This document shows, piece after piece, positions 35,928 to 45,300 of a stretch of DNA of 64,000 nucleotides; the stretch's first letter is position 1; each line of letters opens with the position of its first letter. This stretch comes from Azospirillum thiophilum (lineage in GTDB: Bacteria; Pseudomonadota; Alphaproteobacteria; Azospirillales; Azospirillaceae), in the NCBI RefSeq assembly GCF_001305595.1, contig NZ_CP012407.1, positions 1 through 64,000 of the forward strand. Reading direction: 5' to 3'. The position numbers and the translations under genes are program-made. Under the pieces are notes generated by a model, which was given only the letters and a program-made list of their open reading frames with translations, ran no database searches and was not told the origin of the DNA.

Positions 35928-37505
35928 ATGAACATCCAGCAAGCCTTCGCCACGGCGCTCGGGCTCCATCAGAGCGGCAAGGCGGCGGACGCCATCCGCC
36001 TGTATGGCGAGATCGTCGCCGCCGATCCCCAATTCGCCCCCGCCATCAACAATCTGGGGCTGCTGCATGCCGATGCCGGCCGTGACACGGACGCGGTGGC
36101 GCTGTTCCGCCGCGCCCTGAGCCTATCGCCAGCGTCTCTGAACGGCTGGACCAACCTGGGGGGGCTGTTTGTCCGGCTAGGCCGGACGGAGGAAGCGGTG
36201 CGGGCGTACCGCGCGTCGGTCAGGCTGAAGCCCGACCAGCCGGCCGTGCTCAACGAACTGGGGATCAATCTGGAGCGGCTGAAGCGCGCCGACGAGGCCT
36301 GTGACGCCTTCGCCCGCGCGGCCGCCCTGGCGCCGGACGATGCGGAGGTCGCCAACAACCACGGCGCCATGCTGCGCATGGCCCACCGGCTGGACGAGGC
36401 GGCGGTATGTTTTCGTCGAGCCATTGCATTGAACCCGCAGCATGGCGGGGCCTATAGCAATCTGGGATCGACGGTGAAGGAAAAGGGCGTCCTCTGGGAG
36501 GCGCTGCGGGCCTTCCGGCGGGCCACCCGCCTGGACCCGGATTTCGCCGGAGCCCATTGGAACGAAAGCCTGGTCCGGCTGCTGCTGGGCGACTTCGTCC
36601 GAGGCTGGCAGGGTTATGAATGGCGCTGGAAGCACGGCCGCCTGCCTTCGCCCCAGCGCAGCTTCGTTCAGCCGCGCTGGGACGGGTCTCCGCTGAAGGG
36701 CCGGCGGCTGCTGGTCTATTGGGAGCAGGGTTTCGGCGACGTGCTGCAGTTCGTCCGCTATCTGCCGCTGTTGGCGCAAGCGGCCGAGAGGACAGGCGCC
36801 GGACAGCCGGTCTATCTGGAATGCCAGCGGGCGCTGCTGCCGGTTCTGCACAGCCTGCCCGGCACCATCGCGGTGGAAACCGGAGGGCCGCTGCCCGATT
36901 TCGACGTGCAAATCCCGGTGCTGAGCCTGCCGGCGCTGTTCGGCACCCGGCTGGAAACCGTGCCGTCCCGCGTTCCCTACCTGAGGGCTGAGCCGGAGCT
37001 TGCGGCGCGCTGGGGCGAACGGCTGAAGGGAGTGGCGGGGCTGAAGGTCGGCATCGTCTGGGCGGGGTCTCCCACCCACGGCAACGACCGCAACCGCTCC
37101 ATCGGACTAGCCCCCTTCGCCCGGCTCGCCGCCATTCCCGGCGTCAGCCTCGTCTCCATCCAGAAGGGGCCGACGGAGGGCCAGGCGGCCAACCCGCCCG
37201 GCGGCTTCCCCCTGCTGAACCTCTCCCCCGACATCAGGGATTTCGCCGATACCGCCGCCATCATGGCAGGCCTCGATCTGGTGGTCTGCGTCGACACCTC
37301 CGTCGCCCATCTCGCCGGCGCCCTCGGCGTGCCCGTATGGGTGATGGTCCCCTTCGCCCCCGACTGGCGCTGGATGCTCGACCGCGAGGACAGCCCCTGG
37401 TATCCGACCATGCGCCTGTTCCGGCAGGACAGGCCAGGTTCATGGGACAACGCAATCCTCCGCCTCGAACACGCCATGCGGAGCAGGATTCAGAGCGGAG
37501 CGTAG
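35928..37505 (+). CDS. TPR-containing glycosyltransferase (GT9/SPINDLY-like)
   Basis: A 525-aa protein. Residues 1 to about 240 hold six or seven tetratricopeptide repeats, such as GKAADAIRLYGEIVAADPQF and AINNLGLLHADAGRDTDAVA. From about 265 a GT-B glycosyltransferase fold follows, with LLVYWEQGFGDVLQFVRYLP, KVGIVWAGSPTHGNDRNRSI near 375 and VVCVDTSVAHLAGALGVPVW near 450. Such TPR-transferases can glycosylate proteins or cell-surface sugars. The block from about 37040 to 37470 is almost identical to part of the gene at 56829-59012. The 3' end overlaps the convergent methyltransferase gene by 16 bp. Confidence 0.88.
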   Translation: MNIQQAFATALGLHQSGKAADAIRLYGEIVAADPQFAPAINNLGLLHADAGRDTDAVALFRRALSLSPASLNGWTNLGGLFVRLGRTEEAVRAYRASVRLKPDQPAVLNELGINLERLKRADEACDAFARAAALAPDDAEVANNHGAMLRMAHRLDEAAVCFRRAIALNPQHGGAYSNLGSTVKEKGVLWEALRAFRRATRLDPDFAGAHWNESLVRLLLGDFVRGWQGYEWRWKHGRLPSPQRSFVQPRWDGSPLKGRRLLVYWEQGFGDVLQFVRYLPLLAQAAERTGAGQPVYLECQRALLPVLHSLPGTIAVETGGPLPDFDVQIPVLSLPALFGTRLETVPSRVPYLRAEPELAARWGERLKGVAGLKVGIVWAGSPTHGNDRNRSIGLAPFARLAAIPGVSLVSIQKGPTEGQAANPPGGFPLLNLSPDIRDFADTAAIMAGLDLVVCVDTSVAHLAGALGVPVWVMVPFAPDWRWMLDREDSPWYPTMRLFRQDRPGSWDNAILRLEHAMRSRIQSGA

Positions 37506-38320
37506 GATCCGTCGCGGTGAACCATCACCAGATCGACCTGCCACATCCGTTCGTCACCGGGACGATAGAGTGGATCGACAATGTCCCAGACCTGGAAACC
37601 GTAAGGTGCCATGGCGGCAATGATGCGAGGCATGCGCGCATCGCCGCCGGCCACCGTCGCTTCGATCGCGAAAACGGTGTCCGGCCGCATCAGCGTGGCG
37701 GCGCCTGCCAACACCTCCAGTTCCAGGCCGTCGACATCGATCTTCACCAGCATCGGCCCGGCATAGCGGCCCTCGGCACACAGGGTGTCGAGCGAGAGGC
37801 CGGGCACGGTGCGCAGCCCGGACGGAGCCTCCGTTCCCTCCGCCCTCTCCAGAAAGACGGAGGAATAGAGCCGGTCATCGGAAACCGCCAGCGGGACCAT
37901 GCCATCCTGACGAACGGCGGCTGCAATGCGGTACTCGGCACTGCGCAGTTGCCCGCACAGGACCTGCAGGGCAGGTTCGTTCTCGACCACCGGCTCGACC
38001 AGCACATGGTGGGCGTCGGGAAAGACCTCGTAGAGTGGAGGGGTGCCGGTCTGAGCACCGATGTCGATCACGGTGGCGGGGTAGAATCCCCGGCCGCGCA
38101 GCAGCGACAACGACTTGTGCTTGCTCTGGCGGACCATTGTCCGCTGGGACCGGATCAGCCCCAGAAGCGTCGCCGCCATCGGATTGCCCGGACTGGCCCG
38201 GAGGATTGCGCGATAGAACTCTTCCGCCCGTTCCAGGTCACCGGAGAGATGGACGTCGAAAGCGATCTTGAGACCGTCCGCGATGCTCACGGCGTTTGGA
38301 ACTCCCACACTGGCCGTCAC
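37490..38320 (-). CDS. FkbM-family methyltransferase
   Basis: About 276 aa. After a TPR-like N-terminus (HLSGDLERAEEFYRAILRAS) comes the methyltransferase: GRGFYPATVIDIGAQTGTPP, VFPDAHHVLVEPVVENEPAL, LSLDTLCAEGRYAGPMLVKI and DVDGLELEVLAGAATLM, the FkbM pattern. I place the start at GTG 38320 (GGAG 8 nt upstream). An ATG at 38395 is in frame but follows directly on a GC-rich hairpin with TTTT and lacks a ribosome site. FkbM enzymes O-methylate sugars, among other acceptors. The end overlaps the convergent TPR-transferase gene. Confidence 0.82.
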   Translation of the reverse strand: MTASVGVPNAVSIADGLKIAFDVHLSGDLERAEEFYRAILRASPGNPMAATLLGLIRSQRTMVRQSKHKSLSLLRGRGFYPATVIDIGAQTGTPPLYEVFPDAHHVLVEPVVENEPALQVLCGQLRSAEYRIAAAVRQDGMVPLAVSDDRLYSSVFLERAEGTEAPSGLRTVPGLSLDTLCAEGRYAGPMLVKIDVDGLELEVLAGAATLMRPDTVFAIEATVAGGDARMPRIIAAMAPYGFQVWDIVDPLYRPGDERMWQVDLVMVHRDGSYAPL

Positions 38321-38399
38321 ATGCGCAACTCCATCTCCAAGACCGGATCGGATCGGATCGGATTGGAGCAGGGTGCCGGTTGGATGGTGACACATAAAA

Positions 38400-38429
38400 G
38401 TGCCGCGCCAGAATGGACCGGCGCGGCAC
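38400..38429 (-). terminator. Stem-loop upstream of the FkbM gene
   Basis: GTGCCGCGCC (38400-38409) and GGCGCGGCAC (38420-38429) are perfect 10-bp arms. On the minus strand the stem is followed by TTTT, so it reads as a terminator or leader hairpin just before the FkbM gene. Confidence 0.55.
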
Positions 38430-38760
38430 AGTTTCGGCTGGAACCCTTTCCCGGGTCCATAGCAACACTTGATGATATTTTCCCATTTATTCAAGCGCGT
38501 TCTTATGCAACGGCCAGGTTTCCGCTCTGCAGCCCCCGCATTTCCCACAATGCGGGGGACAAGGCTGAGCCTTCCGCCGCCACCGCCTCCCAAAGACTGC
38601 GCTCTGCGGCATGACAGGTTGCGACTCGAGGAGAATCCTGAAAAGGGCGAGGCCGGCCCGCCGTCTCCGAACCCCCATGCGGGGCGTGATGCCAGGGCCG
38701 CTTGCCAGGGATGCGGAAGCCATGGGATGAAGCACCTCCCCTTCTGCCTCGGTCCATTCC
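38430..38760. other. Spacer without a supported gene
   Basis: About 330 bp between divergent genes, where promoters are expected. Open frames cross it on both strands but have no ribosome sites and no recognisable content. Confidence 0.35.
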
Positions 38761-40152
38761 ATGCGCTTTTCCAATCCCGACGCCATCCTTCAGGCTGCAC
38801 TCGATGCCGAACGGACGGGGGACCACGAAACCGCCCGAACGCTCTGCCATCGGCTGCTGGAGAACGCACCCGCCGGCCGGCAGGCGCCGGCAGCCCATGA
38901 TGCGCTCGCCAGGCTTCTGGTGGGGCAGGACATGGCTGCGGCGGCGGACCACTCGCTCGCAGCCTGGAGGCTGATCCCCACCGATCGGACCCACCGATCC
39001 AATCTGTGGCAACTGCTGACCCATCTGGGCGAGGCGGGCGACATCGCACGCTTCCAGGGACGCGGGGATTGCGTCGGCTTGGTGGCGCTGGGCAACGCGC
39101 TGCGCCGCGACGGGCAGGCTCTGCGCGCCGAGCGGGCTTATCGCCGGGCGCTGGACCTCTATCCGGAGGTGTCCTTCACACTCAGCCGGCTGGCCTGTCT
39201 GTGCGCCGAACAGCACCGGTTGGAAGAGGCCGACGCCTTGTTTCTTGATGCCGCAGGACGCCATGGCGGGCGCGACGCCGTCACCCGCACCTCCCCAACC
39301 TTCCTCCGATCCCTGCGCGAAGCGCCACCGCCCGCCGGCATCCGCGCCACCATCCAGGAAGGCGCCGGAGTCGCTGCCAGGCCGCTGGTGGTCTATGCCT
39401 GCTGCGATGCCGTCTATGCACGCAAGTTCCTGCCGACGATGGTTCGGTCCATCGTCGAGGACAGCGGGCTCGACTGCGCCATCGCCCTGCATCTGGTCAA
39501 TCCCGACGCCGAGGCCGAGGCGGTGGTGGCCACCCTGGCCGCTGCCCACGGCGCCGACCGCTTCATCGTCCTGCGCGAAGCCATCGACCTTTCGCCGCTG
39601 GGCGGCGATGCCAAGACCTATTACGCCTGCAGCCGCTTCCTGGTGCTACCCGACCTGCTGGTGCGCTGGCAGAAGCCGGTGCTGATGCTGGATGTCGACC
39701 TGCTGGCGATCCGCGATCTGAACCCGCTGCTGACGACATCCGCCCACTCGGACCTGGGCATGATGAGCCATGCGCTGAAGCGGCTGGACATCTGGAGCCT
39801 GCTCTACGCGGACGTGCTGCACATCCGGCCGACCACGGGAGCACTGCGCTTCCTCGACCTGACGCGACGCTACATCCGTCATTTCCTGGATCGCGGGCTA
39901 CCGGTCTGGTTCCTCGATCAGGCGGCACTCGCGGCCGTGCATCTGGCCGGTTTCACGACGGAAGCGCCCCCGCGTCTTACCGTCTATCCGGCCGACATCC
40001 ACAGCAGCACGGTGATGGTCGACCGCGAGGGCCGCTACTGGACCGACGACAGTGCTTATTTCTATTCGGTTCGTGCCACCGGCGGCGGCCAACATGCGGT
40101 GCAACGCTTGAAGCGCCGAGCCGGTACCACCGCCGAGGTGAAGCCAGGCTGA
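38761..40152 (+). CDS. TPR protein with GT8-like glycosyltransferase domain
   Basis: A 463-aa protein. Residues 1 to about 175 are helical TPR-type repeats (DAILQAALDAERTGDHETAR, ALRAERAYRRALDLYPEVSF). From about 203 a GT-A-like domain follows: PLVVYACCDAVYARKFLPTM, VRSIVEDSGLDCAIALHLVN and KPVLMLDVDLLAIRDLNPLL, the last with the D-V-D metal motif expected of GT8-type enzymes. No strong ribosome site precedes the ATG, so the start is uncertain. It belongs to the TPR-plus-enzyme style of this island. Substrate unknown. Confidence 0.75.
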   Translation: MRFSNPDAILQAALDAERTGDHETARTLCHRLLENAPAGRQAPAAHDALARLLVGQDMAAAADHSLAAWRLIPTDRTHRSNLWQLLTHLGEAGDIARFQGRGDCVGLVALGNALRRDGQALRAERAYRRALDLYPEVSFTLSRLACLCAEQHRLEEADALFLDAAGRHGGRDAVTRTSPTFLRSLREAPPPAGIRATIQEGAGVAARPLVVYACCDAVYARKFLPTMVRSIVEDSGLDCAIALHLVNPDAEAEAVVATLAAAHGADRFIVLREAIDLSPLGGDAKTYYACSRFLVLPDLLVRWQKPVLMLDVDLLAIRDLNPLLTTSAHSDLGMMSHALKRLDIWSLLYADVLHIRPTTGALRFLDLTRRYIRHFLDRGLPVWFLDQAALAAVHLAGFTTEAPPRLTVYPADIHSSTVMVDREGRYWTDDSAYFYSVRATGGGQHAVQRLKRRAGTTAEVKPG

Positions 40153-40180
40153 CGGCCCCCGGCATGTCCGCCCCCCGGCC

Positions 40181-41476
40181 TCACCGGATCCAGCCCATCA
40201 TCCGGAAGCGGTCGAGGTTGTCGCGCACCAGATGTGGATGGCGATCCATCGCCACGATCTCGTACTCCTCCCGAGCACCGGGCGCACCGTCGGGGATGGC
40301 GCTGCCACCATCGAGGAAGCTGGCGACATCGGCCATCCCGCGTTCATCGAAGGACTGCGCGTGCTCCTGGTGAGCATAGGCGCTCAGCTTGGCGGTAAAG
40401 CGCTCGAGGTCGCCCATCCAGCTGAAGTGCCAGCCCGCATCGGGAATAAGATGGCCGACACCCTGCTTGGCAAGGTAACGTACGGCATTGGGACCGACCT
40501 GCCGGATGAAGCGGAACGGGGCGGCTCCCGCGGCGCGCCAGTTGCAGGCGAAGCGGTAATTCAGCCGATAGAAGAACAGGTCGAGCTCTGCGATGAAAAC
40601 GCTGTCGAAGGCCGGCCCTCCGGTCCGCAGCCGCTCCACCACCTTGCGCCGCAAGATCTCGTCGACATCGGAGACGATGACCATGTCGTCGTCACGGCAA
40701 TCCTCCAGACCGCGCAGAATGGCGTCGCGCTGGTAGGCTTCCCGCTGCCAGGAGAAGGTACCGACGCGTTCGTCCACCACCACGTAACGGATCTTATCCA
40801 TATAGGGCCGGAACCGTTCCCGGTGGTCCTCGAAGGTCAACCCCTTCGGCTCGCCGGAATGGGTGTGGGTCGCTTCCACCACCACGAAGCGTTCGACCAC
40901 ATCGTACAGTTCGGCCAGTCTGGTTTCCAGAATCTCGGCCTCGTTGAAGAAGGTGCAGCAGTCGAAGATCCGCCGGCCCGCCGGCTGCGCCGGAACGGCC
41001 GGGGCCGCCGCTTCGGCGAATGGGTTGTCGGAAAAAGGGTGTTTGGGGTTGCGGCCGAGCGCTGCCGCATAGCCGACGAGCGCACGCATTCCGAGCAAAG
41101 TGGACCAGCGCTGGGTGCGCGTCCAGTTGTCGATGCCGGGCCCCTCCAGCAGGCGTTCCATCGTTGCCGACAGGCTGTCGAAGGAGGAGCGCGCCGCCGC
41201 ATGTCCCTCCATGTCGTTGACATAGGCCCAGCCGAAGCCTTTCAGGCTTTTCAACAGTTCCTCGATGGCAAGGTACTGCTGCGCCTGCGCCATGTGCTCC
41301 AGTCCCGCCGCGCTGCCCCACAGATCGAAAGCCTTCTTGTGGGCTTGGAAAGCCTCGCGGTAACGCTGCCGCTCCTGGTGCAATCCTCCCAGCCAGTGCA
41401 AGGCTGCCGAGGCCGCCTGGTGCAGGGCATTTTTCCTGCCGGCTCCCTCCTGCTCTCCCTCCGCCTGCAGGATCAT
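40181..41476 (-). CDS. GT17-like glycosyltransferase
   Basis: A 431-aa protein. The last 270 residues match the GT17 (beta-1,4-N-acetylglucosaminyltransferase-like) family: RIFDCCTFFNEAEILETRLA, VVEATHTHSGEPKGLTFEDH, MVIVSDVDEILRRKVVERLR and WHFSWMGDLERFTAKLSAYA. The first 160 residues are helical and TPR-like. The start ATG (41476) overlaps the stop of the upstream frame as ATGA. However, the upstream open frame of this gene also reads plausibly, so a frameshift joining the two in one longer protein is an alternative. Confidence 0.78.
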   Translation of the reverse strand: MILQAEGEQEGAGRKNALHQAASAALHWLGGLHQERQRYREAFQAHKKAFDLWGSAAGLEHMAQAQQYLAIEELLKSLKGFGWAYVNDMEGHAAARSSFDSLSATMERLLEGPGIDNWTRTQRWSTLLGMRALVGYAAALGRNPKHPFSDNPFAEAAAPAVPAQPAGRRIFDCCTFFNEAEILETRLAELYDVVERFVVVEATHTHSGEPKGLTFEDHRERFRPYMDKIRYVVVDERVGTFSWQREAYQRDAILRGLEDCRDDDMVIVSDVDEILRRKVVERLRTGGPAFDSVFIAELDLFFYRLNYRFACNWRAAGAAPFRFIRQVGPNAVRYLAKQGVGHLIPDAGWHFSWMGDLERFTAKLSAYAHQEHAQSFDERGMADVASFLDGGSAIPDGAPGAREEYEIVAMDRHPHLVRDNLDRFRMMGWIR

Positions 41477-42036
41477 GGCCCGGCAGCGAACGAGAGCCTC
41501 GGCCTGGCCGGGCGGACACACCCGATCAAGCGCGCCGAGAAGGGGGCCCCGGCCGGCCGGCCCTGGACCAACCGGTCGGCGAGCGCGCGGATGCCCGCCT
41601 GCAAGGCAGCGACGCGCAGCTGGCCCGCCTGGTCCGGGGCCGGAGACAGCAGCAACCCTCTGTCGATCGACCTGCACCCAATCTCCGCATCGCCGTCGGC
41701 ATCGCGTTCAAGCTGACCCACCAGCAGAAGCGCCCGCTGATTCGCGGGATCGAGTGCCAGCAGCAGATGGCAGGGCAGCTTGGCGTCGCTGCCGAGCCCG
41801 GCATTCGCATCGTCCATCGCACGCCGGAGGAGCAAGTCGATCACGGTATCACGGCTGGCGCGGAGCTGCTCGCGAGGCGCGCCCTGCTCGGCAAGAAGGG
41901 AGAAACACCAAGCGGCGTAGCCGAGCCGGCCCTCCTTGTAGGCCTTGCTTCCCTTCGCGAAGATGTCGGTCAGCACTACGCCCGAGAGGGCGATCGCATC
42001 GGCATCGCCCGGATTCCGGATGACGATACTCCGCAA
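41473..42036 (-). CDS. Helical repeat protein, 5' end at an IS701 insertion
   Basis: A 187-aa frame from TTG 42036; the real start is uncertain. It reads as TPR-like helices (SIVIRNPGDADAIALSGVVL, FAKGSKAYKEGRLGYAAWCF, LLALDPANQRALLLVGQLER). The frame is open right up to the IS701 border at 42045, and across the element the other flank continues it in frame to a stop codon without an ATG. Either the insertion removed the original start region or the gene begins at the TTG. Coupled to the GT17-like gene by ATGA, or originally its N-terminal domain. Confidence 0.55.
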   Translation of the reverse strand: MRSIVIRNPGDADAIALSGVVLTDIFAKGSKAYKEGRLGYAAWCFSLLAEQGAPREQLRASRDTVIDLLLRRAMDDANAGLGSDAKLPCHLLLALDPANQRALLLVGQLERDADGDAEIGCRSIDRGLLLSPAPDQAGQLRVAALQAGIRALADRLVQGRPAGAPFSARLIGCVRPARPRLSFAAGP

Positions 42037-42045
42037 GGCCTCTAG

Positions 42046-43547
42046 TTCTACTGTGTCATAAGATGCGCTTACGCTGACAGCACGGGCATCGGTCGAGTGC
42101 CCGGCTCAGACTTCGCGCGATGGCGATGCGCAGAGTGGCGATGGAAGCCGGCACATGGCGCTCAGGGCGCAACGGGAGAACCGCGGGGTCGGTAACCCTC
42201 GGGTAGCGCAGGCGCTTTGCGGCGCCCGGGTCGAGGTGGAGCCGAGGGGGGAATCGCGGCCCGTTCGCGGACCAGGAATCCGTAGGCGGCGATGCACAAG
42301 GTGGCGTGATGGTGGAACCCCCGCCAGCCGCGGCCTTCGTAATGGCCCAGCCCCAGTTCCTGCTTGAGCTCCAGGTAATCGCGTTCGATCCGCCAGCGTC
42401 CCTTGGCGGTGCCGACCAGATCATCCAGCGACGCGGTCTCCGCCAGGGTGGACAGCCAGTATTTGCTCGGCTCATCCTCGTCGGCGGGCCACTCGATCAG
42501 CAGCCATTCCGCCGGACGGAGTTCAGCCCGCTCGTTGTCGCGATGGGCGGGGTGGACGCGGATGGCGGCGAAGCGGGAGGTGAGCGGCGCGTTGGTGCCT
42601 TCACGCCAAGTCACCGTGCGCCACGCCGTCGGCACCAGCCCCTTGGCCAGGATCTTCGCCGACACCGGTTCATGCCCCGGCGCCCGGCGCAACCCCTTCG
42701 GCGGCCGCCCCCTGCCGCTCCAGGGCTTCGGCGGCAGCGGTGTCACGCCCGGCGGCCAGAGGCTGGTCGACGACTGGATGCCCGCGACATAGGCAAGCCC
42801 CAATGCGCTGATCCCGGCGCGCAGATCGGTATCGGTGCCGTAGCCGGCGTCCATCAGCACCACGCCGGGCGGCAGGCCAACTGCCATGGCCGCGCGGATC
42901 TGCTCCAGGGCGATGGCGGGCTTGGTCTGGAAGGCGACATCATCCGGGATGCCGGTCTTGGCGCGCCGCACGGCATCGTCGGCCCAGGTCTCGGGCAGAT
43001 AGAGCCGCAACGCGACGGGCAGGCTGGCATGATCGGTGGCCAGCGACAGCGAGACGGCGACCTGGCAGTTGTCCTGTTTGCCGAGCTGGCCGCAGTACTG
43101 GCGCGCCACGCCGACCGAATGGCGGCCTTTCTTGGGCAGGCCGGTGTCGTCGATGATCCAGAACCGGAGCGGGCCGCACTCCAGCAGGGCTGGCAGCACC
43201 AAGTCGCGGACCGCTTCCAGAACAGCACTATCGTCCCAGGCGGCCTTGGCGACGAAATGATGCAAGGATTGGTGGGCGGCGCCGACCCGGCCGGGCTCGA
43301 CGCGCGCGGCCATCGGTTCGACGCTCTTGCGCTCCCCCGGCAGCATCAGGCCGGTGCAATAGGCGCGAAACGGTGCTGCACGATCGGCGTGACCAAGCGC
43401 CGCGGCAAGACGCTCGACATAGGCTGTGAACCGTGATTCGCTGGTGTTCTCCGACCCGCCGAGATCCATGACGCCTCCCGAACGAAGCATGAATCTCATT
43501 CAATACCGCGGGCCGCCACGCGGCGCCAGATTTATGACACAGTAGAA
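42046..43547 (-). mobile_element. IS701-family insertion sequence
   Basis: Perfect 16-bp terminal inverted repeats TTCTACTGTGTCATAA at 42046-42061 and its complement at 43532-43547. The flanking tetramers are CTAG (42042-42045) and CTAA (43548-43551), a near match to the 4-bp duplication expected for this family. The 1502-bp element carries one intact transposase and separates a helical repeat gene from the AT-rich gene at 43639. Confidence 0.88.
42162..43469 (-). CDS. IS701-family transposase
   Basis: A 435-aa DDE-superfamily protein from ATG 43469 (GGGAGG 4 nt upstream). Characteristic segments: FRAYCTGLMLPGERKSVEPM, HQSLHHFVAKAAWDDSAVLE, FWIIDDTGLPKKGRHSVGVA with the first catalytic Asp, VVLMDAGYGTDTDLRAGISA with the second, and RWRIERDYLELKQELGLGHY with the Glu. 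Full length with no interruption, hence probably functional. Confidence 0.9.
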   Translation of the reverse strand: MDLGGSENTSESRFTAYVERLAAALGHADRAAPFRAYCTGLMLPGERKSVEPMAARVEPGRVGAAHQSLHHFVAKAAWDDSAVLEAVRDLVLPALLECGPLRFWIIDDTGLPKKGRHSVGVARQYCGQLGKQDNCQVAVSLSLATDHASLPVALRLYLPETWADDAVRRAKTGIPDDVAFQTKPAIALEQIRAAMAVGLPPGVVLMDAGYGTDTDLRAGISALGLAYVAGIQSSTSLWPPGVTPLPPKPWSGRGRPPKGLRRAPGHEPVSAKILAKGLVPTAWRTVTWREGTNAPLTSRFAAIRVHPAHRDNERAELRPAEWLLIEWPADEDEPSKYWLSTLAETASLDDLVGTAKGRWRIERDYLELKQELGLGHYEGRGWRGFHHHATLCIAAYGFLVRERAAIPPSAPPRPGRRKAPALPEGYRPRGSPVAP

Positions 43548-43638
43548 CTAATTGGGTGCCAGTGGCGGCTTGTTCCGGTTCGAGGTGGGGTATCGCAGCG
43601 AGACATCCGTTTCACGGAATTGACCGTTTGCATGGACG

Positions 43639-45024
43639 ATGCAAAGATCAGGAAATGAATGGCATATGATGTGCCATTCTGGAAAGTTAGCGTTGGCGGA
43701 AGTGATGAATATAGATATTAGGGAAATATACGACGCAATTCACCGTGGTGATTTACGCTTTGCGATGTGGGTTATGCGGCATTTGTCGCCTGAGTTGGAG
43801 AATTTATTCCGAGATAGTGATGATCCTGCTGTAAGGCTTTGCTATCTTAGGGCAAAAGCCATGACCTATCGTGCTCTTGAGATATATCGGCCTTGCCCGA
43901 TCCTTGGGCCTGCAGGACCGACTTTGCGGCCACGGCAGCGTGCAATGATTGAAACCATTCTGACGAACCATTGGATGTCCTGGCAACGGGGGAATACGCC
44001 CGAACCAGTCTGCCGCAATGTGTTCAAGCGTTCAGAAGGAGAGGAAGAACTTAGAGGAGATGATGCCAAGGTCGCTATTGTTTTTGGAAGGCATATACAT
44101 TCTAATCCTCTGTACATAGAAAGTGATTTCTATGTACACTTTAATAAATCATGCAAAGATTACGGTTGTGACGTTTATGCATATAATGCTGACGATATTA
44201 CATATAGCCAAGAAATTAAAAATAAAAATAATATATGCATCAATAAAAGTCTCGATGAATTGAGTAATTTTCTTGAGAAAGTTAGGCCGGATATTGTGGT
44301 TACGGATGGTAATTTTTCTCCATCTAAGGATACGATAAATTCAAAATATTGGATGGAGAAGAAGGAATTACTTAAATTCAAGCTGGCAATTTGCGTTGGG
44401 GACAGTTATGACGATTCCTGCAATATACAGGAATGGCTGGATTGCTCTGATGTCGTCATTACAATGAATGAAACATCATTGCAAACATATGGCAAAAGAA
44501 ATGTCATGACTATACCATCCATTCCATTAAGTGAGAGTCTTCTGAAGGAATCAGATAGTAAAGATATACCGATTTCTTGTATTGGATCTGCAAATAGAAA
44601 TCGTGATGCTTGGCTTCGGCCTTTTCAGGCTCTGGGGGTGAAAATATTTGCATCCTTGCACGACAGGACCAAAGAAAATGCGCCAAATTCAGAGAAATAT
44701 AGAGATATAATGGGGAGATCAAAAATTATATTTAATAATGGTGTTGTTTCTCCTCTTGTTCATATCCAAACTGGTAGATTTTATGAGGCAATTATGTCTA
44801 AAGCAGTTGTTTTGGAAGAGGTTGGATCTCCGGCATACAAATATTTTTCTGAGTATGTCCATTACATACCCGTAGCTAATATAGATCAGGCCATATCTTT
44901 CAGCCAGTTCCTTCTGGAGAACGAGGATTGGAGGTCTATGATCGCAAATTCTGCAAAGGATTATTGGAATAAATATTATGCGACTACTTTATTCTGGGAA
45001 TCTCTCATACGAAGGCTGAAATGA
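43639..45024 (+). CDS. CgeB-like glycosyltransferase of AT-rich composition
   Basis: About 461 aa; the start is uncertain (ATG at 43639, 43669 or 43705). The N-terminal 110 residues are helical. The rest is a GT-B-like glycosyltransferase of the CgeB/spore-maturation type: KVRPDIVVTDGNFS, ISCIGSANRNRDAWLRPFQA, RSKIIFNNGVVSPLVHIQTG and FYEAIMSKAVVLEEVGSPAY. From about 44050 the DNA is strikingly AT-rich (runs such as AAAATAAAAATAATATAT at about 44219) and uses A/T-ending codons, unlike the genes around it, which points to recent transfer. Probable sugar transferase of the surface glycan. Confidence 0.75.
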   Translation: MQRSGNEWHMMCHSGKLALAEVMNIDIREIYDAIHRGDLRFAMWVMRHLSPELENLFRDSDDPAVRLCYLRAKAMTYRALEIYRPCPILGPAGPTLRPRQRAMIETILTNHWMSWQRGNTPEPVCRNVFKRSEGEEELRGDDAKVAIVFGRHIHSNPLYIESDFYVHFNKSCKDYGCDVYAYNADDITYSQEIKNKNNICINKSLDELSNFLEKVRPDIVVTDGNFSPSKDTINSKYWMEKKELLKFKLAICVGDSYDDSCNIQEWLDCSDVVITMNETSLQTYGKRNVMTIPSIPLSESLLKESDSKDIPISCIGSANRNRDAWLRPFQALGVKIFASLHDRTKENAPNSEKYRDIMGRSKIIFNNGVVSPLVHIQTGRFYEAIMSKAVVLEEVGSPAYKYFSEYVHYIPVANIDQAISFSQFLLENEDWRSMIANSAKDYWNKYYATTLFWESLIRRLK

Positions 45025-45129
45025 GAAACAAAGAGTGCAAGTTTCAATATTGAGAATCATGAGTGAATGCGGAATATAGTAAATAAGAATTACAACAAAA
45101 TATTGCAAAATCAGAGAAAAATACCTGTC

Positions 45130-45163
45130 ATAGTGGCAAGCTAACCCATTGGCTTGCCACTAT
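45130..45163. terminator. 12-bp stem-loop after the AT-rich glycosyltransferase gene
   Basis: ATAGTGGCAAGC (45130-45141) and GCTTGCCACTAT (45152-45163) are perfect arms around TAACCCATTG. About 105 bp downstream of the stop at 45024. No T-tract on the plus strand; a T-rich run follows a little way off on the minus strand. Confidence 0.5.
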
Positions 45164-45300
45164 GAACTCAGTGCTACGATCATCGCCTGGATTGCCCGTT
45201 CGACTTCGTCGTCCTCCAGTTCCGTGATCCGTGCGGCCAGGCGCTCGATCAACACCGCCTGCTCCAAAAGCAAGGTGCCCTTCTTGGCATCACTCAGGCT
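45160..45300 (-). pseudogene. Duplicated scrap of the DegT aminotransferase 3' end
   Basis: On the minus strand this piece ends LEDDEVERAIQAMIVALSS and stop, closely matching the end of the aminotransferase gene at 46580 (LTDDEVERVIQAMAMALNA). The DNA similarity covers about 45149-45230 against 46566-46645, including the sequence just after the stop. The part upstream (SDAKKGTLLLEQAVLIERLA) does not match, so it is a chimeric remnant. Confidence 0.6.
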
